A stretch of 42,457 bases of DNA. Source: Mucilaginibacter sp. Lineage in GTDB: Bacteria; Bacteroidota; Bacteroidia; Sphingobacteriales; Sphingobacteriaceae. The notes under the pieces are model-generated. The model made no database searches. It had not been told where the DNA came from and saw only the letters and a program-made list of their open reading frames with translations. Position numbers and translations under genes: made by a program. This document shows, piece after piece, positions 15,742 through 23,478 of the stretch (the first letter of the stretch is position 1; each line of letters starts with the position of its first letter). The stretch is taken from assembly GCA_028287865.1 (NCBI GenBank), contig JAQBOU010000019.1:1-42457 (forward strand), in the 5' to 3' direction.

Positions 15742-16449
15742 ATGAATTCACAAGGTAAACTATACTTAGTACCCACTCCAATTGGCAACCTGGAAGATAT
15801 GACTTTTAGGGCGATCCGTATTTTAAAAGAAGCTGATTTGATATTAGCTGAAGATACCCGTACCTCTGCACCAATGCTTAAGCATTTTGACATCCATCAA
15901 AAAGTATTTTCACATCATCAGCATAACGAGCATCAATCGGCAAATGAGATTATCAGGTTTTTAAAAGAGGGAAAAAACATTGCACTGATCTCAGATGCCG
16001 GTACTCCGGCCATATCCGATCCGGGATTTTACCTGGTGAGGGAGGCTGTAAAAAATGAAATAGCAGTAGAATGCCTGCCAGGTGCTACAGCATTTGTCCC
16101 GGCACTGGTGAATTCCGGGTTTCCTACCGACCGGTTTTGTTTCGAAGGATTTTTGCCTTTGAAAAAAGGCCGGCAAACCCGTTACAAACTTTTAGCAAAT
16201 GAAGAACGCACCATTATACTTTATGAGTCGCCGCACCGTTTGTTAAAAACACTGGATGAAATGGCAACTTATTTTGGCGGAGACCGGCAGATATCGGTAT
16301 CGCGGGAGCTGACAAAAATGTTCGAAGAAACGGTGCGGGGTACCGTTGCAGAAGTTAAAACATATTTTGAAACACACACGGTAAAAGGAGAATTTGTGAT
16401 ATGTTTGGCTGGGGCTCAGCCAAAACCCTCTTCAAAGGAGAAAGATTAA
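15742..16449 (+). CDS. rsmI: 16S rRNA (cytidine-1402-2'-O)-methyltransferase
   Basis: RsmI 2'-O-methylates C1402 in the decoding centre of 16S rRNA using SAM. The 235-residue protein has the tetrapyrrole-methylase fold and its hallmark blocks: YLVPTPIGNLEDMTFRAI (residues 7-24), AEDTR, the GTPAISDPG loop, CLPGATAF and YESPHRL. Length is near normal. The C-terminal GAQPKPSSKEKD is encoded by the left arm of what looks like an intergenic repeat (16421-16520), which suggests the repeat supplied the last residues. ATG 15742 is used; another ATG 4 bases upstream is out of frame. Lnt follows 75 nt later. Confidence 0.95.
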   Translation: MNSQGKLYLVPTPIGNLEDMTFRAIRILKEADLILAEDTRTSAPMLKHFDIHQKVFSHHQHNEHQSANEIIRFLKEGKNIALISDAGTPAISDPGFYLVREAVKNEIAVECLPGATAFVPALVNSGFPTDRFCFEGFLPLKKGRQTRYKLLANEERTIILYESPHRLLKTLDEMATYFGGDRQISVSRELTKMFEETVRGTVAEVKTYFETHTVKGEFVICLAGAQPKPSSKEKD

Positions 16450-16520
16450 AAAGTGAATTATGATAATTTCTATTTTTATATCGAATTTAAAGTTTTCTTC
16501 TTTGGAGAGAATTAGGTAAC
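16421..16520. repeat. imperfect inverted repeat overlapping the rsmI 3' end
   Basis: CTCTTCAAAGGAGAAA near 16428-16443 is mirrored by TTTTCTTCTTTGGAGAG near 16493-16509, with looser similarity outward. It resembles the dispersed 'CTCTCC..TTTGGAGAGG' repeats I recall from Bacteroidota genomes. The left arm codes for the last residues of RsmI and the right arm ends just before the lnt start. Confidence 0.4.
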
Positions 16521-16524
16521 GCCA

Positions 16525-18159
16525 ATGAAAAAAAATATTCTCCTGTCCATTCTTTCCGGTTTGTTGTTATGGATCGCATGGCCGCCAACACCTTATTCTA
16601 CCTTTTTATTGTTTGCCGGATTGGTACCCATGCTGGTTGCAATTGAAAACATTATCCAATCAAACTTTACTAAAAAAGGAAAGAAAATATTTGGTACTGC
16701 ATTTATAGGCTTTTTTATCTGGAACACTTTATCTATTTTTTGGGTTTACAACGCCTTGAAAATGGTTGGCGAGGTGGTGGCGCTCCCGATATCATTAATA
16801 CCTTACTCGTTGGCGCCATTGTTAATGGCAACGGCTTGCCTGCTTTATTACCGCTTAAGAAAAATTACCACCCGTAGTTGGAGTTTATTTGGCCTGGTTA
16901 ACTTTTGGATAGGATACGAGTACCTGCATCAAAGCTGGCCCCTTGCTTTCCCTTGGATGACCCTTGGAAATGGATTTGCTGTTACCCATCAATGGGTGCA
17001 ATGGTATGAATACACCGGGGTGTATGGCGGCACGGTTTGGATCTGGATTTTAAATATCCTGCTATTTTTAATTTATACCGGTTTAAAGGAACAAGAGAAC
17101 AAACAATTAAGACTAAAACTCATCTCGGCATTTGTCCTTATATTGGTTATACCGCTTAGCATTTCTCTTTACAGGTATTATAGTTATGAAGAACAGCACA
17201 ATCCGTCAAATATTGTGGTTGCTCAACCTAATATTGATCCGTATGGAAAAGAAACTACTATACCTGCTTACCAACAGGTAAGTATATTAACCCATATTTC
17301 CGACTCATTGGGACAGGCCAATACTGAATTTTTTATATGGCCGGAAACTGCAATACCTAATGCGTTAAATGAGGATAACATCCGCACAAATGCCTTTTTT
17401 TTACAGGCGCAGCATTTTTTAAATAAATATAAAAATGGCAACCTTATAACCGGTGCCGAAACTTTTAAGGTATACAACAACCGGGCTACCACAACGGCAA
17501 ATCCTTACGGCCAGCAAGGCGGGCAGTTTTTAGATGCTTTTAATGCTGCGGTAAATATCGAAAACTCTGCCGAAGTGCAATTTTATCATAAATCAAAACT
17601 GGTACCCGGAGCCGAGTCATTACCCTTTGCAAACCAACTGTCGTTTTTAAAACCTGTATTTGAACATTTGGGAGGCGCTACCGGCAGCTATGGCAGCCAG
17701 GCAGAACCAGGGGTGTTTTATTCGCAAGGCGGTATTGGTGTAACTCCGGCTATTTGCTATGAATCTATTTGGGGCGGATGGATTGCACAATCAGTAAAAA
17801 AGGGATCACAGTTTATTGCCATTATTACCAATGATGGCTGGTGGGAGAATACACCCGGGAAGGACCAGCATCTTGACTATGCTAAACTTCGTGCAATTGA
17901 AACCAGGAGATGGGTTTGCAGATCGGCAAATACAGGTATCTCCGCTTTTATCAATCAGCGCGGCGATGTGGTACAGCATACAAAATGGTGGGTTAAAACA
18001 GCTATAAAGCAGGATATTAACCTGAATTCGGATATTACTTTTTATGTACGTTATGGCGATTATATCGCAATAGCAGGAAGTTTTTTGGCACTGTTAGGGA
18101 TGTTATTTATTGTTTTAAGGATGTTTGTAAGAAAAAGAATTTTAAACTTCCCTGCTTAA
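16525..18159 (+). CDS. lnt: apolipoprotein N-acyltransferase
   Basis: Lnt adds the third acyl chain to the N-terminal Cys of lipoproteins in the inner membrane. The 544-residue protein has about six to seven membrane helices in residues 5-215, a periplasmic nitrilase domain of about 230-500, and a final helix near 515-535. The Glu-Lys-Cys triad is visible: E274 in WPETAIP, K356 in YHKSKLVPG and C411 in PAICYESIW. It is slightly longer than the E. coli protein, mainly between Glu and Lys. The gene's 3' end overlaps the convergent sugar-kinase gene by 18 bp. Lipoproteins encoded in this window would be substrates. Confidence 0.95.
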   Translation: MKKNILLSILSGLLLWIAWPPTPYSTFLLFAGLVPMLVAIENIIQSNFTKKGKKIFGTAFIGFFIWNTLSIFWVYNALKMVGEVVALPISLIPYSLAPLLMATACLLYYRLRKITTRSWSLFGLVNFWIGYEYLHQSWPLAFPWMTLGNGFAVTHQWVQWYEYTGVYGGTVWIWILNILLFLIYTGLKEQENKQLRLKLISAFVLILVIPLSISLYRYYSYEEQHNPSNIVVAQPNIDPYGKETTIPAYQQVSILTHISDSLGQANTEFFIWPETAIPNALNEDNIRTNAFFLQAQHFLNKYKNGNLITGAETFKVYNNRATTTANPYGQQGGQFLDAFNAAVNIENSAEVQFYHKSKLVPGAESLPFANQLSFLKPVFEHLGGATGSYGSQAEPGVFYSQGGIGVTPAICYESIWGGWIAQSVKKGSQFIAIITNDGWWENTPGKDQHLDYAKLRAIETRRWVCRSANTGISAFINQRGDVVQHTKWWVKTAIKQDINLNSDITFYVRYGDYIAIAGSFLALLGMLFIVLRMFVRKRILNFPA

Positions 18160-18993
18160 AATAAACGTCAACAGATCATGTATAGGCTGTTTAATGATCT
18201 TACCTATATGGATCCCGTTTTCTTTACAAATCTCTTTTAGTTCATCTGTAAAAACGTACGCTATAGAGCCAACAAAATGGCATTTATATTTATGGTATTG
18301 GGGATACGACTTAATATTTGTTTCAATAAATTCAACTAAGCCTTTGCGTAACAAGCTTTGGGCATATTCTGAACTCCGTATACCACTTATAAACCTTGTG
18401 AAAGTGGCCAGGTACGAATTGGCATTTGAAGCTTGATAAACATTTTTGATAACTATTTCTTTGTCAAGGTGGTATTCCTCATCGAACTTTACACTTATTT
18501 CAGGCGGCATGTTGCCATATAAAAAATCGGTGATCAATGTCTTTCCAAACCATGTACCGGCTCCTTCATCGCCCAAAACAAAGCCGAGACCATGTTGCCC
18601 GTCATGGATATCTTCCCCGTCAAAAAAAGAAATATTTGAACCTGTCCCCAGTACGCAGCAAAGTCCTTTCTCATGCCCGCATGTAGCATATGCACAGCCT
18701 AACAGATCGCTGTCAACACTTATGTATGATTTAGTAAATAATTGGCTAAGCGCGTTCGAAACAATTTCGTGCCTGTCGGGGCTTGAGCAACCCGCACCAA
18801 AAAAATAAATTTCTGTAACATCGGCGGCATGGGCTGTCATATCAGTAGCCTGCTCCTGGAGTATTTTTACAATCTCCTTTTCTGATAAAAAATAGGGGTT
18901 AAGTCCGGCAGTTCTAAATTGCTTCACTTCATCTGTCGGAAGTTTGAGCAACCAGTCTGTTTTTGTGGAACCGCTATCAGCCACTAAGATCAT
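18142..18993 (-). CDS. BadF/BadG-type ATPase, probable N-acetylglucosamine kinase
   Basis: A 283-residue ASKHA-fold kinase. The phosphate-1 loop is VADSGSTKTDW near the N-terminus; a second glycine-rich loop, VLGTGSNISFFDG, and the GFVLGDEGAGTWFGK segment are typical of BadF/BadG proteins and GlcNAc kinases. It probably phosphorylates an amino sugar released during peptidoglycan or chitin recycling; the substrate is inferred from the family. The start at 18993 is chosen because its ATG overlaps the upstream stop as ATGA; the two extra residues upstream need a TTG. It is translationally coupled to a CheY-like receiver gene, an odd partner, and overlaps lnt tail to tail. Confidence 0.85.
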   Translation of the reverse strand: MILVADSGSTKTDWLLKLPTDEVKQFRTAGLNPYFLSEKEIVKILQEQATDMTAHAADVTEIYFFGAGCSSPDRHEIVSNALSQLFTKSYISVDSDLLGCAYATCGHEKGLCCVLGTGSNISFFDGEDIHDGQHGLGFVLGDEGAGTWFGKTLITDFLYGNMPPEISVKFDEEYHLDKEIVIKNVYQASNANSYLATFTRFISGIRSSEYAQSLLRKGLVEFIETNIKSYPQYHKYKCHFVGSIAYVFTDELKEICKENGIHIGKIIKQPIHDLLTFILSREV

Positions 18994-19376
18994 TGACAAA
19001 GTTCTTCGAGTGCTTTTTGTGTAAGTGGTTTATGAATAAACTGTGTGATATATTTATTATCTGAGGACTTTCTCATATCCAGGGGATCAAGAGAAGACGA
19101 TAACATAAATATCTTTATGTCTTTTTTATCCATGTCCATTTCAATTTTGTCGTATTCTTCTAAAAATTCAAATCCGCTCATCAAGGGCATCCGGACATCC
19201 AAAAAAATAACATCAGGTTTTACCGTGCCATTTTTTAAAGAAGTAATAGCCTCAGTTGCCGAACGGACAACAATAATTTGTTCGGCAAAATTACCGCCCT
19301 CTAAAATTTTACGTGTTACAAAGTTATCGATGTAATTGTCATCAATCAATAAACAGGTTTTAAAACAAATGGCCAT
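18990..19376 (-). CDS. stand-alone response-regulator receiver protein (CheY-like)
   Basis: A 128-residue receiver domain with all key residues: the acidic pair D12-D13 in LLIDDNYID, the phospho-acceptor D60 in VIFLDVRMP, Ser at 93-95 in MLSSS and Lys 116 in IHKPLT. No output domain is fused. The NYIDNFVTRKIL helix is typical of Bacteroidota single-domain receivers that work with hybrid kinases. ATG 19376 is used because the longer form needs TTG. Its stop overlaps the sugar-kinase start by 4 bp. No histidine kinase is encoded nearby. Confidence 0.9.
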   Translation of the reverse strand: MAICFKTCLLIDDNYIDNFVTRKILEGGNFAEQIIVVRSATEAITSLKNGTVKPDVIFLDVRMPLMSGFEFLEEYDKIEMDMDKKDIKIFMLSSSLDPLDMRKSSDNKYITQFIHKPLTQKALEELCQ

Positions 19377-19593
19377 TGTGTTCAAAAATAGCTTTTTAAA
19401 CCAATTTAAAAAATATACTTATTAAAATAATATTGAATTTTAATTTAGGCTTTATCTAACACGGTATCAACCATTTTACAACATCATACTTTAACTTACA
19501 CTAAAAAAAATTATAATTGTGGGTTGAAAAAATTGATGCCTCCGAAAGAATATTACCATTACTACTTATCAGCTCTAAAAACAGTTATTCTAA

Positions 19594-21396
19594 ATGAAAA
19601 AAATTAAGTTAGCCATCCCTTTTTTTTGTACGTTAATACTTTTTATGGATAATACTATAAGCAAAGCAGCCGGCGCTGTTAAAATTTCATATACGGTTAC
19701 TTTCCCCGAAGCACAGGCCCATTATGCTGATGTGGAAATGAACATAGCCGGACTTAAACAAAACACACTGGACATTAAAATGCCGGTATGGACACCCGGT
19801 TCCTACCTGGTAAGAGAATTTGCAAAAAATGTGGAGTCATTTAGTGCCGGTGCTAACGGCAAAGTGCTTGTGGCTCAAAAGATTGATAAAAACTGCTGGC
19901 GGATCCATACCGATGGCCTTGCCTCGGTAACTATTAAATACCGGGTTTATTGCTTTGAAATTTCTGTACGCACCAGTTTTGTTGATGCCTCACATGGATT
20001 CCTGTCAACTACGGGTATTTTTATGTATCCTGATAAAATGCTGCACCAGCCGTCAACTGTACATATTGTCCCATACCCGGGATGGACAAAGGTCTCAACC
20101 AGCCTTGAAGAAGTAAATGGCGATCCTTTTACCAGGCATGCGCCCAATTATGATATATTATTTGATTCGCCTATTGAGGTAGGCAGCCAGGATGTGTTTG
20201 GATTTGACGCTGCAGGTGTAAAATATGAAGTAGCTATGGTAGGCGGAGGTAATTACGACAAGGAAAAGCTGAAAGTAGATATGGCCAAGATTGTTGTGCA
20301 GGAAACAGCCGTTTTTGGAGAAAATCCCAATAAACGTTATGTTTTTTTGGTACATAATTACCTGCGTGGTGGCGGTGGACTGGAGCATTTAAGCTCAACT
20401 ACATTAGGTGCCTCGCGCGACAGCTATGCAAATGAAAGCGGGTATCGCAACTTTTTAAGTTTGGTTGCTCATGAACATTTTCACCTGTGGAATGTAAAAC
20501 GTTTGCGGCCTATTGCTTTAGGCCCTTTTGATTATGATAAAGAAAATTACACCAGTGATCTGTGGATAGCTGAAGGTTTTACGGCTTATTATCAGAATAT
20601 TATTTTACGGCATGCTGGTATCATAACGCCGGCTGGTTATTTAGAGGCGGCAGCAGGTGAAATTAACGGTTTAGAAAATCAGCCGGGCGCTAAAATACAG
20701 CCCCTGGCGGAATCTAGTTTTGACGCATGGATAAAGGCTTACCGTCCCAATGAAAACTCAGTTAATACAGGCATCTCGTATTATACCAAAGGTGCTGTGG
20801 CAGGTATGCTGCTTGATCTGGAAATTATTAATGACACCAAAGGGAAAAGTTCACTGGATGATGTAATGAAGTACATGTACGATACCTATTACAAACTAAA
20901 GAAACGAGGCTATACCGATGTTGAATTTAAACAAGGCCTGGAAAAATTTGCCGGTAAAAACCTGGACGACTTTTATAAAAAATATATCTACGGTTTAACG
21001 CCGGTTGATTATAACAAATACCTGGGGTATGCCGGATATAAAATAACAGATGAATTGGCTGAAAGTAATGAACCCACTTTGGGAGTCACTATTGCAAATA
21101 ATAATGGCAGAAAAATAGTTACTACTGTACTGCGCGGAAGCGCCGGATGGATTGATGGCATTAATGTAAATGATGAACTTACAGCTATTGATGGTATCCC
21201 TGTAACCGATGTGTCAACTATGCTGAACGGTAAAAAACCAGGTGATAAAATTTCGGTTGCCGTGAATAGGGATGGTTTGCCGGTTACATTGCCGGTAACG
21301 TTATTACGGAACAACAAGGTTAAATATAAAGTTGACGGCCTGGCTGATGCAACTCCACAACAGCTTTTGGTAAGAAAGAAGTGGCTTGCTTTGTAG
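19594..21396 (+). CDS. M61-family metallopeptidase with PDZ domain
   Basis: A 600-residue exported peptidase related to glycyl aminopeptidase. Residues 1-25 look like a signal peptide. A beta-rich N-terminal domain (about 28-200) includes the MPVWTPGSYLVREFAKNV block. The zinc site is HEHFH at 293-297 with the third ligand E327 in WIAEGFTAYY, the expected spacing for a gluzincin. Residues about 495-570 are a PDZ domain (LGVTIANNNGRKIVTTVLRG). The family prefers N-terminal Gly or Ala. It is transcribed alone, divergent from the receiver gene. Confidence 0.92.
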   Translation: MKKIKLAIPFFCTLILFMDNTISKAAGAVKISYTVTFPEAQAHYADVEMNIAGLKQNTLDIKMPVWTPGSYLVREFAKNVESFSAGANGKVLVAQKIDKNCWRIHTDGLASVTIKYRVYCFEISVRTSFVDASHGFLSTTGIFMYPDKMLHQPSTVHIVPYPGWTKVSTSLEEVNGDPFTRHAPNYDILFDSPIEVGSQDVFGFDAAGVKYEVAMVGGGNYDKEKLKVDMAKIVVQETAVFGENPNKRYVFLVHNYLRGGGGLEHLSSTTLGASRDSYANESGYRNFLSLVAHEHFHLWNVKRLRPIALGPFDYDKENYTSDLWIAEGFTAYYQNIILRHAGIITPAGYLEAAAGEINGLENQPGAKIQPLAESSFDAWIKAYRPNENSVNTGISYYTKGAVAGMLLDLEIINDTKGKSSLDDVMKYMYDTYYKLKKRGYTDVEFKQGLEKFAGKNLDDFYKKYIYGLTPVDYNKYLGYAGYKITDELAESNEPTLGVTIANNNGRKIVTTVLRGSAGWIDGINVNDELTAIDGIPVTDVSTMLNGKKPGDKISVAVNRDGLPVTLPVTLLRNNKVKYKVDGLADATPQQLLVRKKWLAL

Positions 21397-21501
21397 AAAA
21401 TTAGCGGCGGCCGAAGATTAGCTAAGGTTTAATTTTTCCTTGGTCAATTTAATATGCTACTGATTAACAAAAAGGCAAAACATTTTATGTGCTTTGGGTA
21501 T

Positions 21502-21519
21502 TTTATAGATATCTATAAA
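21502..21519. promoter_or_regulatory. 18-bp perfect palindrome upstream of the DUF5670 gene
   Basis: TTTATAGATATCTATAAA is its own reverse complement over 18 bp and ends 24 nt before the ATG at 21544. This placement suits an operator or a leader structure. The regulator is unknown. Confidence 0.4.
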
Positions 21520-21543
21520 TCATTTATCTAAAAAACATCGATC

Positions 21544-21699
21544 ATGAACTCATTATTATACATCATTGCAGTAATCCTTATAATAGGCTGGGCAATTGGA
21601 TTTTTCTTTACGGCAGTTGGCAGTTTAATACATGTATTACTGGTGATAGCAATCATATCTTTAGTGCTTGGCCTGATCAGAAGGCCGACGGCAATTTAA
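21544..21699 (+). CDS. small two-helix membrane protein, lmo0937/DUF5670-like (51 aa)
   Basis: The 51-residue product starts MNSLLYIIAVILIIGWAIGFF, continues with a second hydrophobic segment AVGSLIHVLLVIAIISLVLGLI, and ends in RRPTAI. The two helices with the GW..GFF turn match the lmo0937/DUF5670 family of small membrane proteins, often stress-associated. The family's biochemical role is unknown. The gene has a palindrome just upstream and a strong terminator 18 nt downstream, so it is a single-gene unit. It lies beside the ferritin-like and Ku genes, which also have stress roles. Confidence 0.8.
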   Translation: MNSLLYIIAVILIIGWAIGFFFTAVGSLIHVLLVIAIISLVLGLIRRPTAI

Positions 21700-21718
21700 G
21701 CAGCGTAATAACTCTAAA

Positions 21719-21750
21719 TAAAAAAGGCCGCATTGAGCAGCCTTTTTCTA
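21719..21750. terminator. bidirectional intrinsic terminator
   Basis: AAAAAGGC at 21721-21728 pairs with GCCTTTTT at 21740-21747 across an 11-nt loop. A- and T-tracts on the two sides make it functional both ways, serving the DUF5670 gene and the convergent ferritin-like gene. Confidence 0.75.
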
Positions 21751-21776
21751 TTTAGTTAGATGTCACGTCGCGAAAT

Positions 21777-22319
21777 TTATTTCTTTTCGTGGATGCCTTT
21801 TTGGTTAATGCTGCTTTCTGCAATTTGGCTAAGCAGATTATCGGCATTTTTTTCTTCCTGCAATGTTGCTTCCAGCAAGTCGGCGGCTTCGTTATAACCT
21901 AATACAGTTGCAAGTGTTTTTAAAGTACCGTAAGAAGCTATTTCGTAATGCTCAACTTTTTGCGCGGCTGATATAATCCCTGCATCCCTTGTAAAAGAGC
22001 CTTTTTCAGTGTCTGCAATAATTTCGGTGCCTTCTTTAATCAAACCGGCCATGGCTTCGCATTTTTTAGCGACTGCTTTTTCGTCTATTGAAGCAAAAGC
22101 GTTTTCCAGGCGGGTAACATGGTTCTCGGTTTCGGCAAGGTGATTTTCAATGGCTGTACGCAGTTCTTCCGAGGTAGCAGCTTTTGCCATTTTTGGTAAA
22201 GCGGAAACCAAGTGTTTTTCGGCCCAATAAATATCTTTTAATTCATCAAGAAATAATTCGTTTAGTGCTGATTCTTCTACACCAGTTGCCTGGCTTCTGT
22301 TTTTTACTTTAGTTTCCAT
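21777..22319 (-). CDS. YciE/YciF-family ferritin-like protein (DUF892)
   Basis: A 180-residue four-helix protein of the ferritin-like superfamily. The first helix carries LNELFLDELKDIYWAEKHLVSALPKMAKAA, the family hallmark with Glu residues for a di-iron site; the later QKVEHYEIASYGTLKTLA and LEATLQEEKNADNLLSQIAE helices provide the ExxH-type and Glu ligands. Relatives are induced by osmotic or general stress. I start at ATG 22319 (METKVKNRS): the 13 extra upstream residues are hydrophobic and family-atypical. A 22-bp palindrome lies 67 nt upstream of the start. Confidence 0.9.
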   Translation of the reverse strand: METKVKNRSQATGVEESALNELFLDELKDIYWAEKHLVSALPKMAKAATSEELRTAIENHLAETENHVTRLENAFASIDEKAVAKKCEAMAGLIKEGTEIIADTEKGSFTRDAGIISAAQKVEHYEIASYGTLKTLATVLGYNEAADLLEATLQEEKNADNLLSQIAESSINQKGIHEKK

Positions 22320-22385
22320 GGTTAAATGATTTATGTTTTTATACGAAATAAAATACATTAATCATACCAATTTAACTTATTGACT

Positions 22386-22407
22386 TAATTTATTAATTAA
22401 TAAATTA
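22386..22407. promoter_or_regulatory. 22-bp perfect all-A/T palindrome
   Basis: Bases 22386-22407 are fully self-complementary, with a TTAATTAA centre. The site lies in the spacer between the Ku gene and the ferritin-like gene start. It may be an operator or part of an AT-rich promoter, but A/T-only palindromes also arise by chance. Confidence 0.3.
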
Positions 22408-22555
22408 TAATACTGTAGTTTAAATAAATTTTCAGTTAAGGCTGATTGAAATTTAAATGATTGCATGGAACTGTTACCTTTTACTTGCATTTGTATTGTA
22501 TCAAATTTGGTGCGCAATCAAAACACCTAAAGATCCATGTTTGTCAAACACATTG

Positions 22556-23326
22556 TCATGCTCCTTTTTTGGTATTTAAGCTTTGCATCAATTGGTCATA
22601 AAGATCATCACCAGTGGCTTTTTGCGGCTTAAGTTTTTTAACAGTAGCCCTTTTGCCTTTGGCTTTTGCCTGGATGATTTTTAACAGCTCATCGTCATAC
22701 TCATCTTTAAATTTGGACACATCAAAATGTTCGGCATATTGGTTGATAAGCGCAAGCCCCATATCCAGCTCTTTTTTGCTTACTGTTACTTCTTTGGTGA
22801 CATTTAAGTCCTCCGTACTTCTTATTTCCTGTGCAAAACGGATCCGGGTCACCACCAGTACATTATCAACCGGATGAACTATACAGAGTGATTCGGTACT
22901 ACGCAAAACAAAACGTGCCAGCCCTGCTTTTTTCGACTTGATAAGTGCCTGCACTAAAAGCGCATATGCTTTATTGTTTTTAGTATCAGGTTCGGTATAG
23001 TAGGAGGTTTCATAAAACATGGGGTTTACGTCCTCAATGTCAACAAAACTTTCAATTTCAATCACCTTGCTTTTTTCAGGGGCTGCATCTTCAAAGTCCT
23101 GATCCTCCATTATCACATAATCATCATTCAGCTTGTAGCCCTTAACAATTTTGTCATAAGGCACTTCTTTATGAGTACGCTCATTTACCCGCTGGTAACG
23201 TATGCGCGCATGATCGCGGCTATCCAACATATCAAAATCAAGCGAACTGGTTTGGATAGCTGAATATAATTTTACAGGTATGCTTACCAAACCAAAACCA
23301 AGCGAACCTTTCCAGATAGATCTCAT
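22556..23326 (-). CDS. ku: Ku homodimer protein (non-homologous end joining)
   Basis: Bacterial Ku binds double-strand DNA ends as a ring and recruits ligase LigD. The 256-residue protein opens with MRSIWKGSLGFGLVSIPVKLY, the conserved Ku start, and continues with the RIRYQRVNERTHKEVPYDKIVKGY block and the EIESFVDIEDVNPMFYETSYY segment. The end is Lys-rich (KAKGKRATVKKLKPQK), as usual for the DNA-contacting tail. ATG 23326 is used; the longer form needs TTG. No ligD is in the window, although the two genes are often neighbours. Confidence 0.96.
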   Translation of the reverse strand: MRSIWKGSLGFGLVSIPVKLYSAIQTSSLDFDMLDSRDHARIRYQRVNERTHKEVPYDKIVKGYKLNDDYVIMEDQDFEDAAPEKSKVIEIESFVDIEDVNPMFYETSYYTEPDTKNNKAYALLVQALIKSKKAGLARFVLRSTESLCIVHPVDNVLVVTRIRFAQEIRSTEDLNVTKEVTVSKKELDMGLALINQYAEHFDVSKFKDEYDDELLKIIQAKAKGKRATVKKLKPQKATGDDLYDQLMQSLNTKKGA

Positions 23327-23428
23327 AACCAACGTTCTTAATGATTAAATATAACCATTAAAAAGTTAAAGGGTTTTAGTAAATCAAGGAAGAAGAAAGC
23401 TAAATGATAATCAAACAAATGCAACTAC

Positions 23429-23474
23429 CAATCATCTAATCAATCTCTTAAATCGTGGACATCCCGGTTCAGAC
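23429..23474. repeat. single-arm copy of the GTCTGAACC repeat
   Basis: Read on the reverse strand it begins GTCTGAACCGGGAT and continues with GATTTAAGAGATTGATTAG, resembling the left part of the two-armed element at 29792-29889. The 13 bases GGTTCAGACAATA (23466-23478) are shared exactly with 29881-29893. It ends 4 nt before the stop codon of the GH53 gene. Confidence 0.5.
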
Positions 23475-23478
23475 AATA

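Noticed and set aside
18994..18999. Longer TTG starts for the sugar kinase, and likewise for the receiver (19385), SerRS (15620) and Ku (23332)
   Set aside because: Each has an ATG a few codons later at the conserved N-terminus, and in the kinase the ATG makes the ATGA overlap.
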